Of a stretch of DNA of 64,000 bases, positions 1 to 9,844 are shown piece after piece. Each line of letters starts with the position of its first letter. The first letter of the stretch is position 1. The notes under the pieces were generated by a model. That model ran no database searches. It had not been told where the DNA came from and saw only the letters and a list, made by a program, of their open reading frames with translations. Origin of the DNA: Flavobacterium macacae (GTDB lineage Bacteria > Bacteroidota > Bacteroidia > Flavobacteriales > Flavobacteriaceae). A program made the position numbers and the translations under genes. The stretch lies in assembly GCF_003865365.1 (NCBI RefSeq), contig NZ_RQVR01000009.1:5879-69878 (forward strand), written 5' to 3'.

Positions 1-22
1 CAATCCGCCGCCTTTCTTATAA

Positions 23-60
23 AATCCTCATCATTCATTTGATGGGGATTTTTTTTTTTT
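23..60 (+). terminator. Intrinsic terminator of an upstream gene
   Basis: An 11-bp stem (23-33 with 40-50, one G-T pair) is followed by a run of ten T. A possible stop codon at 20-22, ending a frame that reads NPPPFL, lies just before it. This suggests that the tail of a plus-strand gene enters from outside the window, but too little is present to identify it. Confidence 0.75.
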
Positions 61-126
61 GGATGAAAATCAAAAATAGCTTTAAACTTTCTTTTGGAGA
101 AGTAATAAATCGCTTTCCTTTGCCTT

Positions 127-1356
127 ATGGATAATAGAAAAACCTTATTGATTATCGGGATCGTGTGGCCAGAGCCAAAATCCTCTGCAGCAGGAAGCAG
201 AATGATCCAGCTTGTTGATATTTTTAAGCAATTGGATTTTACAATTGTCTTTGCAAGTGCGGCGCAAGAAGGAGAATTTTCTTTTCCTCTGGATGAAATG
301 GGTATTGAAAGGAAAAATATTCTTTTAAATGATGCTGGTTTTGATGCTTTTGTTTCAGAATTACAGCCAAATATTGTGCTTTTTGATCGATTCATGATAG
401 AAGAGCAATTTGGTTGGCGTGTATCTCAATCGTGTCCAGACGCTTTGAAAATATTGGATACAGAAGATTTGCACTGCCTTCGGTTGGGAAGGCAGAAAGC
501 ATGCAAAGAAAATAGAGATTTTGATATTTCTGATTTGTTTTCGGATGTTTCTAAAAGAGAAATTGCAAGTATTTTAAGGTGTGATATTTCTTTAATGGTT
601 TCCGAATTTGAAATAAATCTTCTTAAAGACCAATTTAAAATAAATGCTTCTGCTCTAATGTATCTTCCATTATTTGCAGAAAAGAATTCTGAAGTTAGTG
701 ATTTTAATAAAAAAGAAGGTTTTGTATTTATCGGGAACTTTCTTCACGAACCCAATTGGAATTCTGTTTTATACCTAAAAGAAACAATTTGGCCATTAGT
801 TCATAAACAACTGCCAGGTGTCACGCTGAAAATTTACGGTGCTTATCCTTCTCAAAAGGTTTTGCAATTGCATAATCCTAAATCTAATTTTTTAATTGAA
901 GGAAGGGCTGAAAATGCTTCAACGGTAATATCTGATGCCAGGGTAATGCTGGCGCCTTTGCGATTTGGAGCTGGAATTAAAGGAAAACTTTTGGAAGCGA
1001 TGCAATACGGAACTCCGAGTGTTACCACGTCAATAGGAGCTGAATCGATGCACGATGCGTTATCTTGGAATGGTTTTGTAGAAGATAATCCTCAAGAATT
1101 TGCAAACAAAGCGGTGCAATTATATAACGATGAAAATCTTTGGAATGAAAGCCAGCAGAATGGTTTTGAAATATTAAAAGCTAAATTTTCCAGAGAGCTG
1201 TATTTTTCAGAGTTTAGTGAGAAAATAAATTACTTGTTACATAATCTTAAAAACCACAGAAATGAAAACTTTATAGGCCAAATCCTGCAACATCATACGT
1301 TGCGCAGTACCGAATATATGTCAAGATGGATTACCGCTAAAAACAAGAATTTATAA
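127..1356 (+). CDS. Glycosyltransferase, GT-B fold (GT4 type)
   Basis: A 409-residue protein with the two-Rossmann layout of GT4 glycosyltransferases, which move a sugar from a nucleotide-sugar donor to a cell-surface glycan or lipid acceptor. The C-terminal half has the family pattern: a start of domain at GFVFIGNF (about residue 198), then APLRFGAGIKGKLLEAM (about 280-296) with the donor-site basic and acidic residues, and GTPSVTTSIGAE after it. The N-terminal half starts with a hydrophobic strand followed by the small-residue loop SSAAGSR, as expected for an acceptor domain. There is no signal peptide or membrane helix, so it is cytoplasmic or peripheral. It stands alone between two terminators. 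The donor and acceptor cannot be told from the sequence. Confidence 0.85.
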   Translation: MDNRKTLLIIGIVWPEPKSSAAGSRMIQLVDIFKQLDFTIVFASAAQEGEFSFPLDEMGIERKNILLNDAGFDAFVSELQPNIVLFDRFMIEEQFGWRVSQSCPDALKILDTEDLHCLRLGRQKACKENRDFDISDLFSDVSKREIASILRCDISLMVSEFEINLLKDQFKINASALMYLPLFAEKNSEVSDFNKKEGFVFIGNFLHEPNWNSVLYLKETIWPLVHKQLPGVTLKIYGAYPSQKVLQLHNPKSNFLIEGRAENASTVISDARVMLAPLRFGAGIKGKLLEAMQYGTPSVTTSIGAESMHDALSWNGFVEDNPQEFANKAVQLYNDENLWNESQQNGFEILKAKFSRELYFSEFSEKINYLLHNLKNHRNENFIGQILQHHTLRSTEYMSRWITAKNKNL

Positions 1357-1359
1357 ATA

Positions 1360-1397
1360 AAAAAATCCCGTTCTGAAAATTCAAAACGAGATTTTTA
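1360..1397. terminator. Bidirectional terminator between convergent genes
   Basis: A stem formed by AAAAATCCCGTT (1361-1372) and AACGAGATTTTT (1385-1396) has A-runs on one side and T-runs on the other. It can therefore end both the glycosyltransferase transcript and the pdhC transcript. Confidence 0.75.
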
Positions 1398-1414
1398 TTT
1401 ATAAGGAAATTAGC

Positions 1415-3091
1415 TTATGCTAGCATCGTAACCGGATTTTCCAAGTATTGTCTTAAAGTCTGCAAGAATTGTGCTCCTGTAGCTCCATCAACAGTCCTGT
1501 GGTCGCAAGCAAGTGTTACTTTCATTGTGTTTCCAACAACAATCTGTCCGTTTCTTACCACTGGTTTTTCAACAATTGCACCCACAGAAAGAATTGCAGA
1601 GTTAGGTTGGTTGATGATAGAAGTAAATTCTGTGATACCAAACATTCCTAAGTTAGAAACCGTAAAAGTACTTCCTTCCATTTCGGCAGGCTGTAATTTT
1701 TTGTTTTTTGCCCTTCCAGCAACATCTCTCACATTACCGCCAATTTGAGTCAAGCTCAATTGATCAGCAAATTTAAGAACTGGAACTACCAAACCGTCTT
1801 CAACAGCAACAGCAACTCCAATGTGAACGTGGTGGTGGATCACCGTAAAGTCCTCTTTCCATTGTGAATTTACCTTTGGATGTTTTTTCAATGCCATTGC
1901 GCAGGCTTTGATAACCATATCATTGAAAGAAACTTTCGTATCTGGCAATGAATTGATTGTATTTCTTGAAGCCATCGCGCTGTCCATTGCTACTTCGATT
2001 GTCAAGTAATAATGTGGCGCTGTAAATTTAGATTCAGCAAGACGTTTGGCGATCACCTTACGCATTTGTGAATTTTTAATTTCTTCAGAAGAAGTTTCTC
2101 CTGCAGCAACAAATGGTTTTACAGCAGTTGCGCTTTCTGATTTAGAAGCTTGTGCAGCTGGTGCTTGTGCAGGCGTGAAGTTTTCGATATCGCTTTTCAC
2201 GATACGTCCGTTTTCACCCGTTCCTTTTACTTGAGCAATATTTATTTTTTTCTCTTCAGCAATTTTTTTAGCCAATGGAGAAATGAAAATTCTTTTGCCG
2301 TCAGAAACCGTTTCGATTGATTCTTCCTTCGAATCTTCTTTCTTAGTTTCTTCCGTTTTTGTTTCTGATTTTTCCTCAGATTTAGCTTCTTCTTTTGCAG
2401 GAGCTGCAACAGCACCGCTATTTTTATAGTTAGCAGCAATTCCAGAAACATCAGTTCCTTCTGGTCCGATGATTGCTAAAACGCTATCAACAGGAGCAGA
2501 TTCTCCTTCTTTGATTCCGATTTCTAATAAAGTTCCAGAATTGAAAGATTCAAATTCCATTGTTGCTTTATCCGTTTCAATTTCAGCAAGAATATCGCCT
2601 TCGGCAATTTTATCGCCTACTTTTTTCAACCAGGTAGCTACAGTTCCGTCAGTCATTGTGTCGCTCAAGCGTGGCATAGTTACCACTACAACACCTTTTG
2701 GCAATGAAGCGCTTTCGGCCTTTGGAGCTTCTTCTTTTTTATCTTCTTTCGGAGCTTCCTCTGATTTTTCTTCAGATTTAGTTTCCTCTTTTGGAGTTTC
2801 TTCCTTTTTATCAGATGAACTTGCGCCACCTAATAAATCTGAAATATCTTCACCTTCTTTACCAATAATTGCTAAAAGTGAATCAATTGGAGCTGATTCT
2901 CCTTCTTGAATACCAATGTGCAATAAAGTTCCAGAATTAAACGATTCGAATTCCATTGTTGCTTTGTCTGTTTCGATTTCAGCAAGAATGTCTCCTTCTT
3001 TAATTTGGTCCCCAACTTTTTTCAACCATGTCGCTACAGTTCCTTCTGTCATAGTATCGCTCAAGCGAGGCATTGTGATTTTGATTGCCAT
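1415..3091 (-). CDS. pdhC: Pyruvate dehydrogenase E2, dihydrolipoamide acetyltransferase
   Basis: A 558-residue core subunit of the pyruvate dehydrogenase complex that carries the acetyl group to CoA. Two lipoyl domains are visible (about residues 1-78 and 136-213), each with the lipoylation motif ETDKATMEF (Lys43 in the first). They are joined by long Lys/Glu/Ser-rich flexible linkers. An E3/E1-binding domain follows (ISPLAKKIAEE to IVKSDIE, about 268-305), then the acyltransferase domain ending in the catalytic DHRTVDG motif. The two lipoyl domains are near-repeats at both protein and DNA level. It starts 5 bp after pdhA, so the two form an operon. E1 beta and the E3 lipoamide dehydrogenase are not encoded nearby. 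Confidence 0.97.
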   Translation of the reverse strand: MAIKITMPRLSDTMTEGTVATWLKKVGDQIKEGDILAEIETDKATMEFESFNSGTLLHIGIQEGESAPIDSLLAIIGKEGEDISDLLGGASSSDKKEETPKEETKSEEKSEEAPKEDKKEEAPKAESASLPKGVVVVTMPRLSDTMTDGTVATWLKKVGDKIAEGDILAEIETDKATMEFESFNSGTLLEIGIKEGESAPVDSVLAIIGPEGTDVSGIAANYKNSGAVAAPAKEEAKSEEKSETKTEETKKEDSKEESIETVSDGKRIFISPLAKKIAEEKKINIAQVKGTGENGRIVKSDIENFTPAQAPAAQASKSESATAVKPFVAAGETSSEEIKNSQMRKVIAKRLAESKFTAPHYYLTIEVAMDSAMASRNTINSLPDTKVSFNDMVIKACAMALKKHPKVNSQWKEDFTVIHHHVHIGVAVAVEDGLVVPVLKFADQLSLTQIGGNVRDVAGRAKNKKLQPAEMEGSTFTVSNLGMFGITEFTSIINQPNSAILSVGAIVEKPVVRNGQIVVGNTMKVTLACDHRTVDGATGAQFLQTLRQYLENPVTMLA

Positions 3092-3096
3092 ATTGA

Positions 3097-4095
3097 TTAT
3101 AGTTTATGAGGGATGAAAGGATAGTTTTCTTGTTCGTAAACAACATCATAAAGTTGCTGTACTTCTGGAAATGGAGATTCGTCAGCAAATTTTGCGCATT
3201 CTTCTACCAATTCTTTTACACGTTCATCAATGGCTTCAATTTCTGCTTCAGTAGCATAATTGTTTTCTTTGATTACATCTAAAACTTGAGTGATCGGGTC
3301 AATTTTTTTGTACTCTTCAACCTCTTCTTTTGAGCGGTATAATTGTGCGTCAGACATCGAGTGTCCTCTGTAACGGTATGTTTTCATTTCAAGGAAAGTT
3401 GGTCCGTCACCACGGCGCGCTCTGTCGATCGCTTCGTGCATTGCTTCAGCTACTTTCACAGGATTCATTCCATCAACTGGTCCACAAGGCATTTCATATC
3501 CTAAACCAAGTTTCCAGATATCAGTGTGGTTTGCAGTTCTCTCCACAGAAGTTCCCATTGCATAACCGTTGTTTTCAACGATAAATACCACTGGAAGCTT
3601 CCATAGCATTGCCATGTTAAAAGCTTCGTGCAAAGAACCTTGGCGTGCGGCTCCATCACCAAAATAAGTCATGGTTACACCGCCAGTTTCAAAATATTTG
3701 TCTGCGAAAGCGATACCGGCACCAACTGGAATTTGCGCTCCAACGATTCCGTGGCCTCCATAAAATCCTTTTTCTTTAGAGAATATGTGCATAGATCCGC
3801 CCATTCCTTTAGAGGTTCCTGTTACTTTTCCAAGCAACTCAGCCATTACAGCTTTTGGATCAACACCCATTCCGATGGGCTGCACGTGGTTTCTATAAGC
3901 AGTAATCATTTTATCTTTTGATAAATCCATTGCATGCAATGCTCCAGCTAAAACAGCTTCTTGACCATTGTATAAGTGAAGAAAACCTCTTACTTTTTGT
4001 TGGATATACAGAGCGGCTAATTTGTCTTCAAATTTTCTCCAAAGCAGCATGTCTTCGTACCACTTTAAGTAAACTTCTTTTGTAACTTCTTTCAT
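3097..4095 (-). CDS. pdhA: Pyruvate dehydrogenase E1 component subunit alpha
   Basis: A 332-residue E1 alpha subunit that binds thiamine diphosphate and, with E1 beta, decarboxylates pyruvate. The ThDP signature starts at GDGAARQGSLHEAF and ends in VENN. The YRGHSMSD segment corresponds to the conserved loop of E1 alpha. Length is normal for the two-subunit E1 form. It is transcribed just ahead of pdhC with a 5-bp gap. A perfect 9-bp dyad lies about 90 bp upstream of the start, with a TATTTTTG promoter-like box in its loop, so expression may be controlled there. Confidence 0.96.
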   Translation of the reverse strand: MKEVTKEVYLKWYEDMLLWRKFEDKLAALYIQQKVRGFLHLYNGQEAVLAGALHAMDLSKDKMITAYRNHVQPIGMGVDPKAVMAELLGKVTGTSKGMGGSMHIFSKEKGFYGGHGIVGAQIPVGAGIAFADKYFETGGVTMTYFGDGAARQGSLHEAFNMAMLWKLPVVFIVENNGYAMGTSVERTANHTDIWKLGLGYEMPCGPVDGMNPVKVAEAMHEAIDRARRGDGPTFLEMKTYRYRGHSMSDAQLYRSKEEVEEYKKIDPITQVLDVIKENNYATEAEIEAIDERVKELVEECAKFADESPFPEVQQLYDVVYEQENYPFIPHKL

Positions 4096-4183
4096 TGTTT
4101 GTTTTTTGCTAAACGTTATCGTGCCAGTAAATTGCTAATACACGCGCAAAATAGTTGCCTCACACAAATTTGCGCTCCGAAGT

Positions 4184-4212
4184 GTCGGAATGCAAAAATA
4201 AGACATTCCGAC
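4184..4212. promoter_or_regulatory. Inverted repeat upstream of pdhA enclosing a -7-like box
   Basis: GTCGGAATG (4184-4192) and CATTCCGAC (4204-4212) are perfect reverse complements around an 11-bp spacer. On the minus strand the spacer holds TATTTTTG, which fits the Bacteroidota -7 consensus TAnnTTTG. It could be an operator over the pdhA promoter, or a hairpin ending the cdd transcript. No T-run follows, which favours an operator. Confidence 0.45.
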
Positions 4213-4249
4213 TTAGAACTAAAACTTAAAAGGTAAATTTTAGGTATTT

Positions 4250-4732
4250 TTATAAATAGTTTTTATCAAACATGAACGGGAGCAGATTTTTTAACGAATC
4301 AGACTTGTACACTTCTCCGGATTCTCCCATAAAATAAATTTCAATGGGCGTTTCTTGTTTGAATTCATATTCTGAAATGGATTGCCTGCATCCGCCACAT
4401 GGAGGAATAGGGGCGAGAACCGGTTTTTCGTCGGAAGTGGCAGAAATGGCCATTTTTAAAATTTTTGAGTCAGGATAAATAGCTCCGGCTTGGAATATGG
4501 CAACTCTTTCAGCGCACAATCCTGAGGGATACGCAGCGTTTTCTTGGTTGGATCCTAAAACTATTTTGCCGTTATCTAATGCAATGGCGCAGCCTACCCT
4601 GAATTTTGAGTAAGGGGCGTATGCTTTTTTTCTGATTTCAATGGCTTGGTTCATTAAATCCAAAAGGTCAGCGGTAAGCTCTTCTTTTGAATCAAAAACA
4701 GAGAAAGTTGTGGTAATGTTTATTTGTTTCAT
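4250..4732 (-). CDS. cdd: Cytidine deaminase
   Basis: A 160-residue zinc enzyme that deaminates cytidine and deoxycytidine to the uracil nucleosides (pyrimidine salvage, cytoplasm). The substrate-binding start APYSKFRVG, the zinc/catalytic segment CAERVAI with its Cys and proton-shuttling Glu, and the second zinc motif PPCGGCRQ are all present. Length fits the homotetrameric bacterial family. It lies between porV and pdhA on the same strand. A terminator separates it from porV, so it probably has its own promoter. Confidence 0.95.
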   Translation of the reverse strand: MKQINITTTFSVFDSKEELTADLLDLMNQAIEIRKKAYAPYSKFRVGCAIALDNGKIVLGSNQENAAYPSGLCAERVAIFQAGAIYPDSKILKMAISATSDEKPVLAPIPPCGGCRQSISEYEFKQETPIEIYFMGESGEVYKSDSLKNLLPFMFDKNYL

Positions 4733-4744
4733 AAATGTATTTAG

Positions 4745-4782
4745 GAAAAAAAATCCAAATTACTAATGAAAGCAATTTGGAT
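4745..4782 (-). terminator. Terminator after porV
   Basis: Read on the minus strand, ATCCAAATT pairs with AATTTGGAT (plus coordinates 4753-4761 and 4774-4782) and is followed by eight T. It lies just after the porV stop codon. Confidence 0.75.
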
Positions 4783-4805
4783 CTTTAGGTCTTTAAATTA
4801 GAATG

Positions 4806-5957
4806 CTAATATTCATCGTATTGGTCTCCGAAAGCAAAGCTTAGAGAGAAACGAAGTGTATTTTCAAGTGGGTTTCTTACTTTTGAAGCCGAGAATAAAT
4901 AAGATACGTCCAGTTTTACAATGTTATATTTGAATCCGGCTCCAAGAGAAAGGAATTTTCGTGCTCCTTTTTCTTCACTTTCATTAAAATATCCCGCTCT
5001 GATAGCAAATGAATCTTGGTACCAATATTCAGCACCTAAAGCCCAAGTGAATTCTTTTAATTCTTCTTTCATTCCATCAGGAGCATCGCCAAAAGATTGG
5101 AAAATTCCTTCTGTCCAACCGATGGAATTATAGTCATTTACTTTATCAGGATCGACCTCGCCATTTTCATTACGAAAATCTGGAGTGGGAACTAATAATT
5201 TATTTACTTCTAAGTTAAGAGAAACTTTGTTGTATTCGTCAAAGATGAAATCAAATCCACCACCTAATTTCATATTTGCAGGTAAGAAATTAGCATTTGA
5301 ATCTATATCGTCATTGTTATAGTTAAGTTTTGGACCTAAGTTTTGGAAATTAAATCCACCGCGCCATCTTCCGTTAAAGTCATCATAAGCGATTTCTTCT
5401 GATTGATAATATCCAGAAATATCAACGGCAAAAGAAGTTGCGGCAGAAGCGTCTCCGGTTCCGTCGGGAATTCTTAGACTTGAACTAATGAATCGACCAG
5501 CAACAGACATAGAAAAACGTTCGTCTAATCTTAATGAGTAAGATAAGTCAACAGCAAGTTCACTTGGTTTTACGATGTTTGGAGTATCATCTGCATTTTG
5601 TCTAAATTCTATTTCTCCTAAACTAAAGTATCTTAAACTTGCGGCAAAAGCACTTTGCTCAGAAATTCTATTAAAATAGGTTACCTGACCCAGTGCAATA
5701 TCATTTGCCAAGTCAGTCAAGTAAGGTGTGTAACTTAAAGAAAAACCTTGTTTGTCAAGTGAAAAGGCATATTTTGCTGGATTCCATTGTTGTGAATAAA
5801 CGTCAGGAGATGTAGCAACACCAATATCACCCATACCAGCAGATCTAGCGTCACCTGCAATCAACAGAAAAGGTACTCCGGTTGTGATTACGCGATCCTG
5901 TGCATTGGAAACATTGAATACTAAAGCGCAAAGTATTATTAAAGCGGTTTTTTTCAT
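4806..5957 (-). CDS. porV: T9SS outer-membrane shuttle protein PorV (LptO)
   Basis: A 383-residue outer-membrane beta-barrel protein of the FadL-like PorV family. It starts with a cleavable signal peptide (MKKTALIILCALVFNVSNAQ) followed by the family N-terminal stretch TTGVPFLLIAGDARSAGMGD. The rest is alternating barrel strands ending in an aromatic residue-rich C-terminus. In known systems PorV collects cargo from the translocon SprA and delivers it to the PorU sortase. It is transcribed 38 bp after porU and is therefore probably in the same operon. The order gldJ/porU/porV matches that known in Flavobacterium johnsoniae. A terminator follows. Confidence 0.95.
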   Translation of the reverse strand: MKKTALIILCALVFNVSNAQDRVITTGVPFLLIAGDARSAGMGDIGVATSPDVYSQQWNPAKYAFSLDKQGFSLSYTPYLTDLANDIALGQVTYFNRISEQSAFAASLRYFSLGEIEFRQNADDTPNIVKPSELAVDLSYSLRLDERFSMSVAGRFISSSLRIPDGTGDASAATSFAVDISGYYQSEEIAYDDFNGRWRGGFNFQNLGPKLNYNNDDIDSNANFLPANMKLGGGFDFIFDEYNKVSLNLEVNKLLVPTPDFRNENGEVDPDKVNDYNSIGWTEGIFQSFGDAPDGMKEELKEFTWALGAEYWYQDSFAIRAGYFNESEEKGARKFLSLGAGFKYNIVKLDVSYLFSASKVRNPLENTLRFSLSFAFGDQYDEY

Positions 5958-5995
5958 TCTGGTTGAATATTTAATTGAACAAATATAATATTTTA

Positions 5996-8900
5996 TTAAA
6001 GGATAACAAGTTTCTCGTACTTTTCTGTTTTTTTATTTGTCAAATTAGATCTGACTGTGAGTTTATAAACATAAACTCCTTTTCCGATTCGGTCTCCAAA
6101 ATCATCTTTTCCGTCCCAAGTAATTTCTCTTGAAAGGAAACCTTCCGTATTTACCACTTGATTAATAGTCTTTACAATTTTTCCTGTAATGGTTAAAATT
6201 TGTACTTGAACATCCAATGGTTCATAAGGTTTATTATGCGTAAACCAAAACTGTGTGTAATTCACAAACGGATTTGGATAGTTCAGCACGTTTGTCAAGG
6301 TAACATTTTCATCACCCACAACAATAAATTGAATTTCAGCCGTAACAGGATTATTGTAAACATCCCAAGCTTTAAATACAATTGTGTGCAAACCAACAGC
6401 TAAATCTCTAAAAGGGAAACGTACTTTTCCTTTGGTGTAATCGTCAAGTTCCGTTTCATAATAATCATTTAAGATATAAGGATTGTTTTCGTCTCCGTCT
6501 AAAATAGCAACAATGTCATGACCGATACCGCTGGCTGTGTTGATTCCGTTTTCATCTTCTAAAAAGGCTAAAAATATGGGCGATTCATTGGTGATTCCTC
6601 CTGAAATAAATGTTTCGTCATTCATATAAAGACGAACTCTTGGTCCAATATTGTCAGCCACAGCGGTTGGGTTTATGCCTCCAATTTTTATGTCAATATT
6701 ATATCCGGTTTGATCTTCAAGCGCTTGTGTTTTTTTTGCGTAAAAGCTAACTCTTCCGTTTCCAACCGGGATTGTAATGTCTCTAGGGACAACAAAACTA
6801 AATTCAAAATTTCCGTTGGTCACGGAAGCATTTCCTCTGAAAATGGTTTCCCCTAATAAAGTGAAATCCATTAAAATTAATCCACCTCCATCAGAAGTTC
6901 CGTCGTTTCCTAAAGTTGATTTTTGTATGTTTTTGTCAAATATATTTACGGACAAATCGCCATTATAGTTTGAAAGCATGTTGTTTCCGGCAATATCTCT
7001 CACTTCACCTGTAAATTTCACGGGACTCAAGGCGCTTAAAACGAAGCTTGAAGTTTGAATTGGCTCGTCATTTACTTTTGTTAAAACAATGGTAGGTTTT
7101 GGGATTGGTAATTTTATGGCAGGGTCACCAATGTAAGAAACCATTAAAGTAGGTTGTTCATACGTGTTCTTGGCATTTTTTAAAGCTTCTGCCATTGAAA
7201 TGTCGCTTGAATTGACAAAACCGAAAAGTTCTTCAGCTAGGTGTTCGTTGATGTCTTGACCTGTGTTAACATCGATTTGTCTTGTGGTTGTAACCATTGA
7301 AATGGCGCCGCCTTTTGGATTCCAATACATTTGTTCTCCTGCGGTCGGTCGGTAAGGATTGTCAAATCGAGTGAACTCGCAAGTTACTGTAATAAAAAGG
7401 GGGTATTTAAATTGGTTGGACAAGGTTTGTGCGTCTGTTTTTTCAAAAATCCTTTCTACAGCCAATCCATCTTCACCGCCGTGTCCAAAATAATTGACGA
7501 CCAAAGCGCCTTGGTTTATGGCATCAAAGAAATCTTTTCTTGCCTTTGGGTACCTGAATCCTCCAGCAGAAGCTTCTTGGACATAAGAATCAGTGTGGAT
7601 TTTTTTTACGTTGATAAAAGGTTTTTGAGCATAAATTTCATCCCCAAGGTCGTCAATACCTGTCTGGATTGAGTTTTCCCATGCAGCGTCAACATCATCT
7701 GAAACCAAAACAAAATTATTTCTCCATTTTCCATAAGATTCAACTGCGTGGTATTCGATAACTTTGGTTACCATTTCTTCTGCCTGTTTTAAATCTGAAA
7801 CCAGCATTCGGCCTACGGAAATTTCCATATTGTCAGCTGCAGAACCCATTCTTCCTTCATTAGGGCCATACATGGCATAAAAATCATCAGTCATGTAAGA
7901 GCTACCTAAAGAAAAACTGTCCAAGACATGAAAAATCGGGACGATATTAGTATTATTCGGAATTCTGTTTTTGTAGTCAAAAGAAGCATCTCCAAATAAA
8001 TTTAAATATTTCAGTCTATTATTAGGAGAAGATGCGTTATTGTAAATGTATTTTGCGAAATTTCTTATAGCGGCAATATCTTGCTTTCCCGAAGAAAATT
8101 CTTCATAGATTGCTTCTAGACTTATTACTTTTACATTTAACTGTGAATAATTTCTATGAAAATTTGCCAATCGCTCTGCTTGAGAGGTCAAAGATGCTGG
8201 TGTAACGATTAAATAATCTAAATCTTGAAAAGCACCTTGATTGTTCTTTAATATCGTTCCTTTTAAATTTTGATTGGCAACTCTTGATTTTGAATCTTTT
8301 AAAGGGCTTAAAAAGTTAGCATTGTCAACAGCAATGTAATTTCTGATTTCACCTAAGTAAGACTTAAAAGAAAAGTTGTTTTGGTTAGGGTTTAGCGTTT
8401 TTGAAACATTGTAAATATCTGTGATGTCCCAAATTTGGCTAATTCCCGAAGCATTTGAAAATTGATACTCAATTACTCCTGAGTTTAAGGCAGCATCATT
8501 TAATTGAAATCGAAACTGTTTCCCAAAACCATTCAATCTTCCTTTTGATCTCAGAATAATATAATCTAAGTAAGCATTTGCACTCGGTACTCCATTATTA
8601 TTGTAAGTCAATTTTACAGTCACGGTTTCAGTGCTTGGGATATTTCCTGCGGTATTATCAGGGCTTGCCAAAGTAGAAGAGTTTGATCCTATTGCATCAA
8701 AGGTCATTGTTCCTATATTTTGGGTATTTGCGGTGACAGTCATATTATTTGTAGAAAATGAAGCGCCAGCAGCAGAAACTTGGATGTTTATTTGAGAAGC
8801 AGGCGCAAGATTTGGAAATTGAAATTTAAATTCTTGCTCATTTTCAATATTAAATTGTTCTCCAAACCATTTTCTGCCCAAACGTGCTACATTTATTCGG

Positions 8901-9844
8901 TCTACTTCGTGAAATTGATAATCGTCAAAAACAGTTGTTGTCATTGTTGGGGCTTGAGTAATAGCAGGCATATTGCCAATTCTTTTTCCTGGGCCTCCAT
9001 TAGAAGTGATATAATAATAAGATTTGTCAGCAAAAAGATTGTTGTGCGTTTCGCTTTCTTCGTTCCAGTTGTCGACGCCTTCAGCATAAAATAAAATATA
9101 ATCTGAATTGTCAAATCCTCCGTCTTCTTCGCCAATGATACTGATTGCATTTTCGGCCATATCATCAGGATAAGGAATGCTGTTTAAAAGAGGCAGCATT
9201 CGGCCACCGTTTCCATATATTTTTATGTTTCTTGGATCAACTCCGTTTAAATTCATTCCTAAACTTTGAATAAAACTTCGGGAGATTTTATAAACGCCCG
9301 ATTTTGTAACATAAAAACGATAAAGATCTCCAGAGCTTAAAACAGAATTTGAAATTGCTGTAATGCTATTCGTGGAATAGGAAGTCATTTGGTTTTGTGC
9401 AATTGCAAAAGAATAAGAAAACGATTTTATTCTTTGGTAGGTGTTTCCTGATTTTATGATAGGAGAAACTTCAAAATAGGCTTTTTGACCACCATTATTA
9501 TCCATATTTTTAATGGATGAAACAATAGAATTCGGGATTGATTTTTTGTTTAAATCGCCTAGATTTTCTTCAGATATAGACTCAAAAACAACGTTGCTCA
9601 CAACGAATGATTTCTCGTCTACAAAACCATTTACAGGGATTTTTTTAACATATTGAATTTTATTTTTGGCAAAATCATAATAAAATGACGAAGACTTAAA
9701 TGTAGGAATTTTGATTTTTATTTGTTCAGAAAAAACACCTGAGTTTTCAATCCATTCAATAGTAATTGTTTCTTTTTGCTGTGCAAAAGAATGGAGGGAA
9801 AAGAGGAGGGATAAGAGTAAAAATGTATTTTTCATCAATTTCAA
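5996..9844 (-). CDS. porU: Type IX secretion system sortase PorU
   Basis: A 1282-residue cell-surface C25 (gingipain-like) peptidase that removes the C-terminal sorting domain of T9SS cargo. A signal peptide (about residues 1-21) precedes a long N-terminal beta region. The catalytic domain has the His in YFGHGGED (His788) and the Cys in TVTCEFTRF (Cys822). The C-terminus (about 1185-1282) is a FlgD-like Ig domain (PNPFVN to KGVYVYKL) with an invariant-looking WDGKDDFG. PorU carries this domain without being cleaved itself. A second Met at residue 4 could also be the start. On the minus strand a TATTTTTG box lies at 9877-9884, placing a promoter just upstream, divergent from gldJ. Confidence 0.96.
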   Translation of the reverse strand: MKLMKNTFLLLSLLFSLHSFAQQKETITIEWIENSGVFSEQIKIKIPTFKSSSFYYDFAKNKIQYVKKIPVNGFVDEKSFVVSNVVFESISEENLGDLNKKSIPNSIVSSIKNMDNNGGQKAYFEVSPIIKSGNTYQRIKSFSYSFAIAQNQMTSYSTNSITAISNSVLSSGDLYRFYVTKSGVYKISRSFIQSLGMNLNGVDPRNIKIYGNGGRMLPLLNSIPYPDDMAENAISIIGEEDGGFDNSDYILFYAEGVDNWNEESETHNNLFADKSYYYITSNGGPGKRIGNMPAITQAPTMTTTVFDDYQFHEVDRINVARLGRKWFGEQFNIENEQEFKFQFPNLAPASQINIQVSAAGASFSTNNMTVTANTQNIGTMTFDAIGSNSSTLASPDNTAGNIPSTETVTVKLTYNNNGVPSANAYLDYIILRSKGRLNGFGKQFRFQLNDAALNSGVIEYQFSNASGISQIWDITDIYNVSKTLNPNQNNFSFKSYLGEIRNYIAVDNANFLSPLKDSKSRVANQNLKGTILKNNQGAFQDLDYLIVTPASLTSQAERLANFHRNYSQLNVKVISLEAIYEEFSSGKQDIAAIRNFAKYIYNNASSPNNRLKYLNLFGDASFDYKNRIPNNTNIVPIFHVLDSFSLGSSYMTDDFYAMYGPNEGRMGSAADNMEISVGRMLVSDLKQAEEMVTKVIEYHAVESYGKWRNNFVLVSDDVDAAWENSIQTGIDDLGDEIYAQKPFINVKKIHTDSYVQEASAGGFRYPKARKDFFDAINQGALVVNYFGHGGEDGLAVERIFEKTDAQTLSNQFKYPLFITVTCEFTRFDNPYRPTAGEQMYWNPKGGAISMVTTTRQIDVNTGQDINEHLAEELFGFVNSSDISMAEALKNAKNTYEQPTLMVSYIGDPAIKLPIPKPTIVLTKVNDEPIQTSSFVLSALSPVKFTGEVRDIAGNNMLSNYNGDLSVNIFDKNIQKSTLGNDGTSDGGGLILMDFTLLGETIFRGNASVTNGNFEFSFVVPRDITIPVGNGRVSFYAKKTQALEDQTGYNIDIKIGGINPTAVADNIGPRVRLYMNDETFISGGITNESPIFLAFLEDENGINTASGIGHDIVAILDGDENNPYILNDYYETELDDYTKGKVRFPFRDLAVGLHTIVFKAWDVYNNPVTAEIQFIVVGDENVTLTNVLNYPNPFVNYTQFWFTHNKPYEPLDVQVQILTITGKIVKTINQVVNTEGFLSREITWDGKDDFGDRIGKGVYVYKLTVRSNLTNKKTEKYEKLVIL

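Noticed and set aside
2469..3116. Plus-strand open frames (146 and 66 codons) with repeated residues opposite pdhC
   Set aside because: They are antisense shadows of the two lipoyl domains; the repetition only reflects the domain duplication on the other strand.
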